A stretch of DNA of 64,000 bases from Lachnospiraceae bacterium UBA6998 (GTDB lineage: Bacteria > Bacillota > Clostridia > Lachnospirales > Lachnospiraceae), in contig DJXS01000108.1 of assembly GCA_002448395.1 (NCBI GenBank), forward strand, positions 1 through 64,000, in the 5' to 3' direction. Of the stretch, positions 33,483 through 42,683 are shown piece by piece. The notes below the pieces were generated by a model that was not told the origin of the DNA, did not search any database, and saw nothing but the letters and a program-made list of their open reading frames with translations. The translations under genes were made by a program, and so were the position numbers. The stretch's first letter is position 1. Each line of letters starts with the position of its first letter.

Positions 33483-34355
33483 TCAGCCCTTGACCGCGCC
33501 TTCGACCATGCCGTTCATGATCTGCTTCTGGCCGATCAGGAAGATAACGACCATAGGGATGATCGCCAGCAGGGCTGCCGTCAGGATCAGATCCCACTGT
33601 TTGACGTAGGAGCCGACGAAGGCCTGCACTGCTACGGGCAGGGTCTTGACCTTGCCGTTCTGGCCCAGCATCAGGGAAGGAAGCAGGTAGTCGTTCCAGA
33701 TCCACATACCGTTCAGGATCGTGACTGTCGTGATGACGGGAGTCAGAAGAGGAAGGATGATCTTGAAGAAAGTCCCTTCCGGTGAGCAGCCGTCGATCGC
33801 AGCCGCTTCCTCAAGGTCATACGGAACACCCTTGATGAAGCCGGTCAGGATGAATACGGTCATGGCTCCGCCGAATCCGCAGTACGCGAATACGATGCCG
33901 GGGATCGACTGCAGCATGCTGATGCCGATGAACTTACCGACATCACGGAATGTGGAGATCAGGGGCAGCATGACGACCTGGAAAGGGATGATCATGGATG
34001 CGATGAATACCATGTAGATCACTGTAGCCCAGGTGGTCTTGTTGTTGCGGCTGATGACCCATGCGGCCATGGCGCCCAGGACTGCCAGCAGTACCAGCGA
34101 GATGATCGTGATGACTGCGGAGGTCCCGAATGCGTACCAGAACTGGAAGTTCGAGTTGTTGATGACTGCGTTCAGGTTCTTCATCAGCTGTCCGAAGGAC
34201 GCTCCCTTAAACGCTACGGGGCTCTCGACGATGGAGGCCTGCGCCTTGAAAGAGTTGAGCACTACCAGGAAGAACGGGAACAGGACGTACAGGGCGATGA
34301 TGACACCGACCACTGTCAGAATATAAGATTTTGTTCTTTTTTCCTTTCCTACCAT
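33483..34355 (-). CDS. malG: Maltodextrin-type ABC permease, MalG-like
   Basis: This 290-residue inner-membrane protein has six transmembrane helices and the EAA loop YDLEEAAAIDGCSPEGTFFKI that contacts the ATPase. It overlaps the malF-like gene by one base (TAATG). No ATPase gene is in the locus, so a shared MsmX/MalK-type ATPase elsewhere must power it, which is common in Firmicutes. Substrate is inferred from malQ and malL beside it. Confidence 0.82.
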   Translation of the reverse strand: MVGKEKRTKSYILTVVGVIIALYVLFPFFLVVLNSFKAQASIVESPVAFKGASFGQLMKNLNAVINNSNFQFWYAFGTSAVITIISLVLLAVLGAMAAWVISRNNKTTWATVIYMVFIASMIIPFQVVMLPLISTFRDVGKFIGISMLQSIPGIVFAYCGFGGAMTVFILTGFIKGVPYDLEEAAAIDGCSPEGTFFKIILPLLTPVITTVTILNGMWIWNDYLLPSLMLGQNGKVKTLPVAVQAFVGSYVKQWDLILTAALLAIIPMVVIFLIGQKQIMNGMVEGAVKG

Positions 34356-35404
34356 TACAGTTCCACCTCCTTCGAGTTAGAGATACGAACCTGGACGAGG
34401 GATACGCATGCCAGGATGATGAAGAACAGCACAGCCTTGGCCTGGCCGAGGGAGTAGTTGTTCTTGGACACTGCGGTGTTGTAGATGTTCAGGGCGAGCA
34501 TCTGGGTACCATTGGTCAGGTATGCGCCCATGAAGTTCGGGACAGATCCGGTACCGCCGGTCAATGCCAGGTTGACATCGAACTGCTTGAATGCGCTTGT
34601 CAGGGTCAGGAATGTGCAGATCGTGATCGTGGAAGCGATCATCGGGATCTTGATCTGGAACAGCGTCTGCTTGGCATCCGCGCCGTCGATGGAAGCTGCT
34701 TCCAGTACATCCTTCGGGACCTGGGTCAGGCCGGTGATGTAGATCAGCATGATATAACCGGCATACTGCCAGATATAGACGATGACGATGGCGAGCATCG
34801 CGGTCTTGGTCTGGACCAGCCAGGAAATTTTCGTGATATTGATCAGAACGTTGTTGAATACGAACTGCCAGATATAACCCAGGACGATACCGCCGATCAG
34901 GTTGGGCAGGAAGTATGCAGCTCTGAAGAAGCCGTCGCCCTTAAGTCCCGACGTGCACAGCAGCGCCAGAAGGAAAGCGACGAGGTTGACAAGGACCATG
35001 TTGATGACAACGAATACGAAGGTCATCAGTACGGACCAGATGAAAGCCGGGTCCTTGAACATGGCCGCGTAGTTCGCAAGTCCCACGAACTTTGTGAACT
35101 GGATACCCGTCCAGTCAGTCATGGAGTAGAAGATACCAAGGACCAGCGGGATGATGACTGTGACAACAAAAGTAAAGAGAAGCGGGAACAGGAAGATTAC
35201 ATAAACGATCTTTCTGTGGTGCTTCAGAGTAGGAAACAGGTATACGCCGAGCACAAAAGCCAGGACGCCGATCACCAGCAGCGGGCCTCTGAAGGATGCC
35301 TTGTTTCCCATGAAATCGAGTGCAAGTGCGGCAATCGTCATGATTGCGCCGGCCGCCATGAGGATCATCGAAAGACCCTTGGAGCCTGCCGTGTTCGTTT
35401 TCAT
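34355..35404 (-). CDS. malF: Maltodextrin-type ABC permease, MalF-like
   Basis: This 349-residue permease has two extra helices at the N-terminus (about 10-60), then the six-helix CUT1 core with SMTDWTGIQFTKFVGLANY and the EAA loop VPKDVLEAASIDGADAKQTL. The order binding protein, MalF, MalG is standard. GGGGGAAT precedes the ATG. Confidence 0.82.
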   Translation of the reverse strand: MKTNTAGSKGLSMILMAAGAIMTIAALALDFMGNKASFRGPLLVIGVLAFVLGVYLFPTLKHHRKIVYVIFLFPLLFTFVVTVIIPLVLGIFYSMTDWTGIQFTKFVGLANYAAMFKDPAFIWSVLMTFVFVVINMVLVNLVAFLLALLCTSGLKGDGFFRAAYFLPNLIGGIVLGYIWQFVFNNVLINITKISWLVQTKTAMLAIVIVYIWQYAGYIMLIYITGLTQVPKDVLEAASIDGADAKQTLFQIKIPMIASTITICTFLTLTSAFKQFDVNLALTGGTGSVPNFMGAYLTNGTQMLALNIYNTAVSKNNYSLGQAKAVLFFIILACVSLVQVRISNSKEVEL

Positions 35405-35516
35405 AAAGTGATTCCCCCTATAAATAGCAATATAGGGGCGGCGACAAGCGCCGCCCCTGCCTGTTCAAAGTTTCCTGCCATGCAGAACTGTCCGTCTGCG
35501 GGGTCAGATCATGCAA

Positions 35517-36860
35517 TTACTGTGCGTAGTAAGCTGCAACCTGCTGGGAAACAACCTGTGTGAAGGTAGCTGCATCCGGGATGCTGCCCAGAGCGTAGTC
35601 AAGATAGAGCTGGCCGAGGACGTTCTGGTCCAGGGAAGCCTTGTTCTTGAGCCAGTGCCAGGAAGAGGTCTTGCCTGCTGCAGTGTAATCTGTGATGGTC
35701 TGTGCGAAAGGATCGTTAGCAACATACTTGCAGCTCTTGAAGGGGCTGATGAAACCAGCATCTTCTACAAGGAACTTCTGGCCTTCGTCGCCTGCGAGCC
35801 ATGTAAGGAAATCCTTAGCCTTCTGTGTGTTGTCGTTCTCGAATACTGCCCACCAGGAAGGGGAGTTGGTCAGGATGGTGTCGATGCCTTCCTCGAATGC
35901 GTAAGGGATCATGCCAACCTTGAAGTTGCCTGCTGCCGCATACTGCTCAGCATCATCGCTGGTCATTGTAGCGCCGATCCAGGAACCCTGGGTCACGAAC
36001 GCGTACTTGCCGGACGCGAAGCCGAGGATCTGCTGGTCATATGTTCCGGAAGTAAGAAGAGCGGGATCGGAATACTGGTTGAACAGAGCGATCATCTCAG
36101 CATATTTTTGGAAACGCGCCTCGTCGATCTTGCCTTCGGCGAGCAGGTCGCTGTATGTGGTGTCGTCTCTGGAGAGACCTGCATCAAGGTAGTTTGCAAA
36201 GCTGTGGGAGCCGGTGGACCAGTACAGATCCTTCGCCTCGCAGCACCAGCCGATAACTGCCGTAAGTCCGAGCTCATCCTTCTTGGCATCAAGAGTCTCG
36301 AAAGCTGCCTTCATGCTCTCGGGGCCTGTGATGGAAGCGGGATCGATGCCGGCTTTCTCGAGGATATCAGCATTGTAAGCAAGGCCGATGGCTTCTGTTG
36401 TGTAAGGGAAGCCGATGATCTTGCCGTCTGCATCCTTATAGCCTGCATCTGTGTCAGCTGCCCAAGGCTCATTGCTCAGGTCAGCCAGCTTGCCGGTCCA
36501 GTTGCCGAAGTCTGCATCGGAACCGCAAACAAAGATGTCGGGCATGTTGTCAGCCTGGAAATAGCCCTTGAGGGTATCCTGGATGTTAACGCCGCCGCCC
36601 ATGGACTCGATCGCGACTGTAACGCCGGTCTCGGCCTTGTAAGCCTCAGCTGCTGCCTTCAGAGCTGCATCAACTTCGATCTTGCCGTTGACAAGACGGA
36701 TGTCGCCTTCGCTGGAAGCTGCGGGAGCTGCTGCTTCTTCAGTCTTCTCCGCATCACCGGCTGCTGCATCACTGCTGGCGGATGAGCTGCCGCCGCCGCA
36801 TGCCATGAGCCCCATTGCCATTGCGGCAACAAGTACCAATGCTAAGAGTTTCTTTTTCAT
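35517..36860 (-). CDS. malE: Sugar ABC transporter solute-binding lipoprotein, MalE-like
   Basis: This 447-residue protein has a lipoprotein signal ending GLMACGGG and then an Ala/Ser/Glu-rich spacer. The type-1 solute-binding fold has family segments such as DIFVCGSDADFGNWTGKLADL, GFPYTTEAIGLAYNADIL and FVTQGSWIG. It captures the sugar outside the membrane for MalFG. AAGGAGGAAACT precedes the ATG. Preference for maltodextrin is taken from the neighbouring enzymes. Confidence 0.85.
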   Translation of the reverse strand: MKKKLLALVLVAAMAMGLMACGGGSSSASSDAAAGDAEKTEEAAAPAASSEGDIRLVNGKIEVDAALKAAAEAYKAETGVTVAIESMGGGVNIQDTLKGYFQADNMPDIFVCGSDADFGNWTGKLADLSNEPWAADTDAGYKDADGKIIGFPYTTEAIGLAYNADILEKAGIDPASITGPESMKAAFETLDAKKDELGLTAVIGWCCEAKDLYWSTGSHSFANYLDAGLSRDDTTYSDLLAEGKIDEARFQKYAEMIALFNQYSDPALLTSGTYDQQILGFASGKYAFVTQGSWIGATMTSDDAEQYAAAGNFKVGMIPYAFEEGIDTILTNSPSWWAVFENDNTQKAKDFLTWLAGDEGQKFLVEDAGFISPFKSCKYVANDPFAQTITDYTAAGKTSSWHWLKNKASLDQNVLGQLYLDYALGSIPDAATFTQVVSQQVAAYYAQ

Positions 36861-36941
36861 AGTTTCCTCCTTGTAAAATAAACCATTGTTTCCTGCACTT
36901 TGATCTTGCTTAGATACTTTAGCGCATAAGTTTACACTAGA

Positions 36942-36969
36942 ATTGTATCATTTCCGCCGTATTTGACAA
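36942..36969 (-). promoter_or_regulatory. Promoter of the malEFG operon
   Basis: On the reverse strand TTGTCA (36964-36969) and TACAAT (36942-36947) are 16 bases apart. A LacI-type dyad, TAAAGCGTTTA, is upstream at 37079-37089. Confidence 0.6.
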
Positions 36970-37078
36970 GTTGTTTTTATTACATATGGCAAAAAAATCG
37001 TTATTTCCACTTATTTTCGTCATTTTCCACAATCATTTTTGTGATTCCCGTGCGGCAGCCGTCCTCAAATCAATTCAC

Positions 37079-37089
37079 TAAAGCGTTTA
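37079..37089. promoter_or_regulatory. LacI-type operator candidate
   Basis: TAAAGCGTTTA has TAAA/TTTA arms around a GCG centre, as in sites bound by LacI/GalR/CcpA proteins. It lies 110 bases upstream of the malE promoter and just after the LacI-family gene. Confidence 0.45.
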
Positions 37090-37108
37090 AGTCAGAGGCT
37101 TATCGCAC

Positions 37109-37138
37109 AAAAAAGACTGCTGCGTCAGCAGCAGTCTT
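37109..37138 (-). terminator. Terminator of the LacI-family gene
   Basis: AAGACTGCTGC and GCAGCAGTCTT pair around GTCA, and the reverse strand continues with T6. Confidence 0.85.
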
Positions 37139-37142
37139 CCTG

Positions 37143-38168
37143 TTATTCGATCCTGCGCACACTGTCTCTGATCACAAGGCGGGTCTCGAGCAGTATCTTC
37201 TTTGAAGCCGGCCTCTTGCCCGTGATCATGCCGACCAGCGTCTGCGCCGCTACGCGCCCTTTCTCGTCCGTGTCCTGATGGACTGTCGTAAGTCTGGGGG
37301 TACAGATCCTGGAATACAGATTGTCATCAAATCCGATGATGGATATATCCTCCGGGATCCTGAAGCCCCTCTCCTTGAGGGCCGCCATCATGACCGCGGC
37401 ATAGACGTCCGAGCAGCAAAACAGCGCCGTATAATCTTTTGCTTTTTTGCACAGCTTCTCAGCATTTTTATTTGCGAATTCTTCACCCGGTTTTAAAAAG
37501 AAGAAATTCTTATCGCTGTATTCGATTCCGGCTTCCGCCAGTGCTCTGCGGTAGCCCCAGAATCTCTGCTCGTCCACGCCGACCCGGTTGTCGGTAACAA
37601 AACCGATCTTCCTGTGTCCGTTGCTGATCAGATACTGTACCGCATCATACGTGCCTTTCTCATCATCAAGTCCTACATTGACAAAATCATCGTTATTCTT
37701 CGAACTGTAGGTATCGATGCAGACGATGGGCTTATGATATTTTGCCGCCACCCGGTTTCCGTCGTCATCCATCATCGAGAACAGGATCAGCCCGTCCACG
37801 TTCCAGATGGAGATATGCTGGATGATCTCCGCTATGTCGTCGGAAATATAGAGCATCATATAATAGCCCGCCTCCCGGACTGCCTTCTCGATGCCTCCGA
37901 TCATATCCGCCACAAAAGGGTCGCTGAGAATATTGCTGCTGTGCCAGAGGCGGAAATCCAGTGATTTGAGGACCACCCCTATGATCTTGGACTGTCCCTG
38001 CGCAAGATTTCGCGCGTTGATATTGGGGACATATTCCACTTCCTCGAGGAACTTCTCGACGCGCTCGATCGTCTCCGCGGAGACCTCCCTGGTCTTGCCG
38101 TGAATAACATTCGACACGGTCGTTGTACTCAGGCCCAGCCTCGACGCGATTTCTTTGATTGTGATCAT
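37143..38168 (-). CDS. LacI-family transcriptional regulator
   Basis: This 341-residue repressor has the N-terminal helix-turn-helix ITIKEIASRLGLSTTTVSNVIHG and hinge ARNLAQGQSKIIGV, followed by a periplasmic-binding-protein-like sensor domain with GLILFSMMDDDG, IVCIDTY, GHRKIGFVTDN and ISIIGFDDNLYSRICTP. The start at 38168 follows GGGAGGGG. It lies directly upstream of malEFG, so it most likely controls the maltodextrin genes in response to a sugar or sugar phosphate. Confidence 0.88.
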   Translation of the reverse strand: MITIKEIASRLGLSTTTVSNVIHGKTREVSAETIERVEKFLEEVEYVPNINARNLAQGQSKIIGVVLKSLDFRLWHSSNILSDPFVADMIGGIEKAVREAGYYMMLYISDDIAEIIQHISIWNVDGLILFSMMDDDGNRVAAKYHKPIVCIDTYSSKNNDDFVNVGLDDEKGTYDAVQYLISNGHRKIGFVTDNRVGVDEQRFWGYRRALAEAGIEYSDKNFFFLKPGEEFANKNAEKLCKKAKDYTALFCCSDVYAAVMMAALKERGFRIPEDISIIGFDDNLYSRICTPRLTTVHQDTDEKGRVAAQTLVGMITGKRPASKKILLETRLVIRDSVRRIE

Positions 38169-38332
38169 TTCAAACCCCTCCCGGAGAGTTTCCGTTTTCT
38201 CCGTATACATTATAGCAAACGAAAAACAGATTCATCTGTTTTTCTTGTTATTTTCCTGCGGTTGTGTTAATTTACAATATCGTAGAAAAAGAAGTTAATT
38301 TATCAATATGAAAGAATGTTTCACAACTCATT

Positions 38333-38839
38333 ATGAACAAAGTTACAAAGAAAACCGCTTATATCACCCAGGCGGCCCTCATCGCCGCGATATATACAGT
38401 CCTAACCATGATCGCCGCGGGATTCGATCTCGCGAGCGGCGCAATACAGGTCCGCTTTTCGGAGGCTCTCACGATCATGCCTTTCTTCACTCCCGCCGCG
38501 ATCCCGGGTCTGACCCTCGGCTGCCTTCTCAGCAATATACTGACCGGCTGCGCGCTGCCCGATATCATTTTCGGCACTCTTGCGACGCTGCTCGGCGCCC
38601 TGGGCTCCTACGCGCTTCGGTCTAACCGCTTTTTGTGCGCGATCCCTCCAATTGTCTCAAATGCGCTGATCATCCCGTTTATCCTGACCTACGCCTATCA
38701 CATCCCCGGCGGCATTCCGCTGTTCATGCTGACTGTCGGCACGGGTGAGCTGATCTCCTGCATGGGCCTTGGCCAGATCCTCCTGCAGGCTCTCCTGCCC
38801 TTTAGGAGAAGGCTCTTTGATTTCGATAATATGGAATGA
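38333..38839 (+). CDS. queT: QueT-family queuosine-precursor transporter S component
   Basis: This 168-residue protein has five to six hydrophobic helices. It begins ITQAALIAAIYTVLTMIA and has QVRFSEALTIMPFFTPAAIPGLTLGC and NILTGCALPDIIFGTLATLLGA, all typical of QueT. QueT is the substrate-binding subunit of an ECF transporter for queuosine precursors and needs EcfA and EcfT from elsewhere. The ribosome binding site is weak, and I see no PreQ1 riboswitch in the 160 bases upstream. Confidence 0.85.
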   Translation: MNKVTKKTAYITQAALIAAIYTVLTMIAAGFDLASGAIQVRFSEALTIMPFFTPAAIPGLTLGCLLSNILTGCALPDIIFGTLATLLGALGSYALRSNRFLCAIPPIVSNALIIPFILTYAYHIPGGIPLFMLTVGTGELISCMGLGQILLQALLPFRRRLFDFDNME

Positions 38840-38865
38840 TCTGTGCGGACTTTCCGCATACATAT

Positions 38866-38925
38866 AAAAAAGAGGTGCCATGAAGGTACGCGGCTGAATC
38901 CGCTGTCCTTCATGGCACTTCTTTA
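38866..38925. terminator. Bidirectional terminator between queT and the GH3 gene
   Basis: GTGCCATGAAGG and CCTTCATGGCAC form a long stem with a 20-base loop, between A6 and CTTTATTT. Confidence 0.8.
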
Positions 38926-38931
38926 TTTACA

Positions 38932-41841
38932 TCATCTTCTTCTGTTTCTGCTGTTCTCTCTCTTCTCCTGATCCATCTTCGCCCTGAGCCTGACTGCTTT
39001 TCTGCTCTGGGCAAATGCAAACCACAGAAGCGCCGCACTGATCACTATGATGACCCCGGCCAGAACCGCGCGGAGCGTCTTCCACATAGGAGACTTGTAC
39101 TCCAATGTCGTCTTCGTTCCGATCCCGTTCATCGCGCTGCTTCGGGAAACTGTCTGCAGGATCCTGCCGGCGGCTGTCCTGAAGCGGGCACGCACGCTGT
39201 ATGTCAACTGTCCTCCCCTAAGCTTATAGTTGCTGCTTGAAGTGTTCTGCCACAGATCCGTTCCTGCCTCCAGGCCCTCCAGGATATCCGCGTATTCATC
39301 CGTTCCGCCGGTGATTCTGTCTGTCATTACGATCCCGGTAAAGCCCCACTCATCCCGCAGGACCTTGGTAAGGAGTCCGCTGTGTCCGCCGCACCATCTG
39401 GGTCCCACCCGGTTCATGCCGGCCATAACGGCCTTCATGCCGGATCCTCCGTCCCGCAGCGCGATCTCAAAGGGCCGCAGATACAGTTCTCTGAGCGCCT
39501 GCTCTCCCGCCATTACCACGACTCCGGTGTAGTTGGTCTCCTGATCCGCCAGGACCATTCTTCCAAGAACAGGTATGACGCCCTTTCCGCTGACTCCCCG
39601 GCATATTGCGGCCGCCATGCTTCCCGTAAGGTAACTGTCCTCCGAGAAACTGCTGTTGTTTCCGCCCCCCATGGCTGTCCGGTGCAGATTAAGGGAAGGC
39701 ATCTTCCAGAAAGTAAAGCCCGCATGGAGCGCATCTTCGCCAATCTGTTTGCCCATCTGCAGGATAAGTTCCGTATTCCAGGTCGACGCAAGGACCGCAG
39801 CAGACGGATAACCGAGCTTCTCTTCAGAGATCAGCGCCTGAGGCGAGATACAGGAGATCACCTCATTGACAACGCCTCCTCCCTTTCGGACCAGAGAGTA
39901 GGTCTCCCTCCAGGTCAGCTGATCCAGCAGAGCTCCCCAGCGGTAATCGTCAAAGGCTGTCTCCCGAAGCGATGCGAGGCCTGCGTTCTTCTCTCCGTGG
40001 GCCTTGTTGTAGACGGGCGCCTCCGCTTTGCTGTCTTCCTTGCTGCTGACCTTCAGCAGTTCCTGGAAAGACGCGGGCGCCGAATAGGAGCCGCCGTTCC
40101 ATGTCACCGGCCAGGTACTGCCCCACAGGCTCCTCGTAAGCTGCCGGTAGTCAGAATCATAGGCTGCGGGATCCGCTTCCCTGAACACTCGCCCGATGCC
40201 CTCTCCGGTCTGTGACGATACCGCAAAGGTGCCGTTGTCCCTGACAAGATCTGCCGTCTCCACAAGACCGCCGTCGCCGCTTCCGCTGAAAGCCTCGGAA
40301 CCGCTCTTCATCTTATACATAAGGATATTGTTGACCGCTTTGTGCGCATCCTGGGCCGCTGTCACCAGATAGGTCCCGCCGTCAATGATGTAGGTCCCTC
40401 TGCCGGCCGCATCGAAGGACTTAAACGCCTCTTCGCCCAGCACTATTTTGACCCGCGCGGATTCTCCCGGCTCGAGTTCCTTCGTCTTGACATAGCCCGC
40501 GAGCTCTACGGAGGGGATTTCCATTCCATTCTTCTCCGCATACTGAGAATAGGGCTTCTGGATATAAAACTGTACGATCTCCTTGCCCGCCCGGTCTCCG
40601 GTATTAAGAACGTTCACCGAGATCTCATAGCCTTTCTTCCCCTGCTCCATCGTCATGTCCTGCAGCTCGAAGTCTGTGTAGGACAGGCCGTATCCGAAGG
40701 GATACGCAACTTCCCGGTTATAGTCGAAGGCACTCCGGGAGGAGGTCCCCAGAACAGTGTCTTCATAGCGGGTCTCATAATAGCGGTACCCGACATAGAT
40801 TCCCTCGGCGTACACCAAATACCTGTCGCCGAACTTCACATTGCTGTTCCTGATCCGGTAATCTCCAAGATTTGCTGCCGCCGGCGCGTTCAGGCTGTTA
40901 TATACAAAGGTATCCGGAAGTCCGCCTGAAGGGTTGACGCTTCCGCTGAGCACTTCCGCCACGGCTGTCATCCCGTTTATACCGAGCGCGCCTGTCCAGA
41001 GGCACGCGTCGACCCCGTACTCCTCCACAAATCCCATTTCCATAGGATTTACAGTGTTGAGCACTACGATCACCTGATCAAAGCGCTCCGTCACATAGGC
41101 GAGCAATTCTATCTCTTCCTCCGTCAGCTGAAGGGCTTTCGCTCCGGTCATCACGGGCTCACCGCTCTCTTCCGCTTCCGCATAGGCAGGCTCATACAGA
41201 TCTGTCAGGCCGGATCCGCGGCTGATCACGACAACTGCGGCCTCGGAGTACTCCTCCATACTCTTCTCCACGCTCCCCGAGAAGGAATTTCGTCCACCTC
41301 TCTGCGTGAAATTCCACAGTTTTTCATTGACCCGGATCTTCTCCGCTTCCAGAGCGTCCTTCAAAGCCACGGAAGAAGCCGCTGTGCTCTCGTCGTTGTA
41401 TACCGGATTGACCGAGCCTTTCCCGAAAACGCTGACCATTGCCCCCTTGCGGAGAGGAAGCACGTCGTTATCGTTGCGCAGCAGAACGATCCCCTCTCTC
41501 TGGATCCTTTTCGCCAGCTCTGTGCTGTCAGTTCGCAGTTCCGCTGCATCCTCGTACTCTGTTTCAAAATATTGCGGGCCTTCCTCCCCTGCCGTCTCAT
41601 AGTTGCTCTGCCCAAGCGCAAGGCGGATTGCCTGCTCGTTATCCGAAGTGACTTTAAACCCGGCGAAAACTGCGGCGAGCAGCACAGCTGCCAGCACGAT
41701 TCCTGTTACGCTGTTTCTGCGATAACGCCCGATCCTGCTCCGCATCCTGCGAAGGCGCTGCTCAGCTTTTGCGGCAGGCGCAGTCCTGGGGTCCCTCTCT
41801 ATTCTGTTCGGTCCTGAATTGTCTTCCCTTTTATTTTTCAT
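38932..41841 (-). CDS. Membrane-anchored GH3 beta-glucosidase, permuted domain order
   Basis: This protein of about 969 residues has a basic N-terminal tail, a transmembrane helix near 45-65 and another near the C-terminus (LRAVLAGVIIVISAALLWFA). Between them, the GH3 domains are in reverse order. First comes the C-terminal-type sandwich (EGIVLLRNDNDVLPLRKGA), then a fibronectin-III-like domain (GKEIVQFYIQKPYSQ), and last the TIM barrel with the nucleophile in FTGIVMTDRITGG. This order is known for some Ruminococcus and Lachnospiraceae beta-glucosidases. The start at 41841 is tentative since AAGGAG lies about 17 bases upstream; a TTG at 41901 is possible. Confidence 0.8.
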   Translation of the reverse strand: MKNKREDNSGPNRIERDPRTAPAAKAEQRLRRMRSRIGRYRRNSVTGIVLAAVLLAAVFAGFKVTSDNEQAIRLALGQSNYETAGEEGPQYFETEYEDAAELRTDSTELAKRIQREGIVLLRNDNDVLPLRKGAMVSVFGKGSVNPVYNDESTAASSVALKDALEAEKIRVNEKLWNFTQRGGRNSFSGSVEKSMEEYSEAAVVVISRGSGLTDLYEPAYAEAEESGEPVMTGAKALQLTEEEIELLAYVTERFDQVIVVLNTVNPMEMGFVEEYGVDACLWTGALGINGMTAVAEVLSGSVNPSGGLPDTFVYNSLNAPAAANLGDYRIRNSNVKFGDRYLVYAEGIYVGYRYYETRYEDTVLGTSSRSAFDYNREVAYPFGYGLSYTDFELQDMTMEQGKKGYEISVNVLNTGDRAGKEIVQFYIQKPYSQYAEKNGMEIPSVELAGYVKTKELEPGESARVKIVLGEEAFKSFDAAGRGTYIIDGGTYLVTAAQDAHKAVNNILMYKMKSGSEAFSGSGDGGLVETADLVRDNGTFAVSSQTGEGIGRVFREADPAAYDSDYRQLTRSLWGSTWPVTWNGGSYSAPASFQELLKVSSKEDSKAEAPVYNKAHGEKNAGLASLRETAFDDYRWGALLDQLTWRETYSLVRKGGGVVNEVISCISPQALISEEKLGYPSAAVLASTWNTELILQMGKQIGEDALHAGFTFWKMPSLNLHRTAMGGGNNSSFSEDSYLTGSMAAAICRGVSGKGVIPVLGRMVLADQETNYTGVVVMAGEQALRELYLRPFEIALRDGGSGMKAVMAGMNRVGPRWCGGHSGLLTKVLRDEWGFTGIVMTDRITGGTDEYADILEGLEAGTDLWQNTSSSNYKLRGGQLTYSVRARFRTAAGRILQTVSRSSAMNGIGTKTTLEYKSPMWKTLRAVLAGVIIVISAALLWFAFAQSRKAVRLRAKMDQEKRENSRNRRR

Positions 41842-41950
41842 AGAGTATCCGGTCTGCTCCTTCTGTTCTTCATATATGTATTTATTGTAATACGAAAACA
41901 ATCTTTTTTCTTCATAAATATACTACACTTCCCTTACTGTCCCCGAGGCA

Positions 41951-41959
41951 TGATATAAT
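41951..41959 (+). promoter_or_regulatory. Extended -10 promoter of the phosphate two-component genes
   Basis: TGATATAAT lies 34 bases before the response regulator start, with no -35 match, which fits a promoter helped by an activator. Confidence 0.5.
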
Positions 41960-41992
41960 ACAAATCAGATCTTTTTTTTAAAGGAGAACACA

Positions 41993-42658
41993 ATGATATA
42001 TTGCGTGGAAGATGACAACAGCATCCGAGATCTGATGATCTATACCCTGACCATAGCCGGATTTGAGGCGAAAGGCTTTGCCGACAGTGAGTCTTTCTGG
42101 AAAGAAATGCAGACCGGCCGCCCCGAACTGGTACTGCTGGACATCATGCTGCCAGGCGAGGACGGCATCTCGATCCTCAAAAAGCTCCGGTCCACACCTA
42201 TGACGGTCACTCTTCCGGTCATCATGGCTACCGCCAAGGGAAGCGAGTATGACAGAGTTATCGGCCTCGATCTGGGCGCCGACGATTATCTGTGCAAGCC
42301 CTTCGGCATGATGGAGATGGTCTCCCGGATCAGGGCCGTTCTGCGCCGCACATCTATGAATGAACACAAGAACTATCTCTCCTACGGAGCGATCACCATG
42401 GTTCAGTCCAGGCATGTGGTCCTCGTGGACGGGCGCGAAGTTTCCCTCACCCTTAAGGAATATGACCTCCTTAAGCTCCTTTTGGAACACATCGGCCAGG
42501 TGTTTACCCGCGACCAGCTCTTGTCCTCTGTCTGGGATCAGGATTATTCCGGCGAGACGAGGACTGTGGACGTGCATGTCGGCACTCTGCGCACCAAACT
42601 CGGCGAGAGCGGCGAGGCGATCCGCACTGTGCGCGGCGTCGGCTACAGGCTCGGATAA
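41993..42658 (+). CDS. PhoB/OmpR-family response regulator
   Basis: This 221-residue regulator has a receiver domain with the acidic pair VEDDNS, phospho-acceptor LVLLDIMLPGEDG (D50) and CKPFGMMEM (Lys), and a winged-helix DNA-binding domain from about 128 (YLSYGAITM to TVRGVGYRLG). AAAGGAG precedes the ATG. It is followed 25 bases later by its kinase, then by a Na/Pi transporter gene. That context suggests phosphate-starvation control. Confidence 0.88.
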   Translation: MIYCVEDDNSIRDLMIYTLTIAGFEAKGFADSESFWKEMQTGRPELVLLDIMLPGEDGISILKKLRSTPMTVTLPVIMATAKGSEYDRVIGLDLGADDYLCKPFGMMEMVSRIRAVLRRTSMNEHKNYLSYGAITMVQSRHVVLVDGREVSLTLKEYDLLKLLLEHIGQVFTRDQLLSSVWDQDYSGETRTVDVHVGTLRTKLGESGEAIRTVRGVGYRLG

Positions 42659-42683
42659 TAATAGGAAGAACAGGTAACTCTTT

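Noticed and set aside
34331-35563. Long forward frame opposite malF
   Set aside because: The His/Asp/Gln-rich translation mirrors a membrane protein read on the opposite strand; malF has complete family motifs.
38169-38332. PreQ1 riboswitch upstream of queT
   Set aside because: I could not find the hairpin and A-rich tail of the known PreQ1 classes in this short leader.
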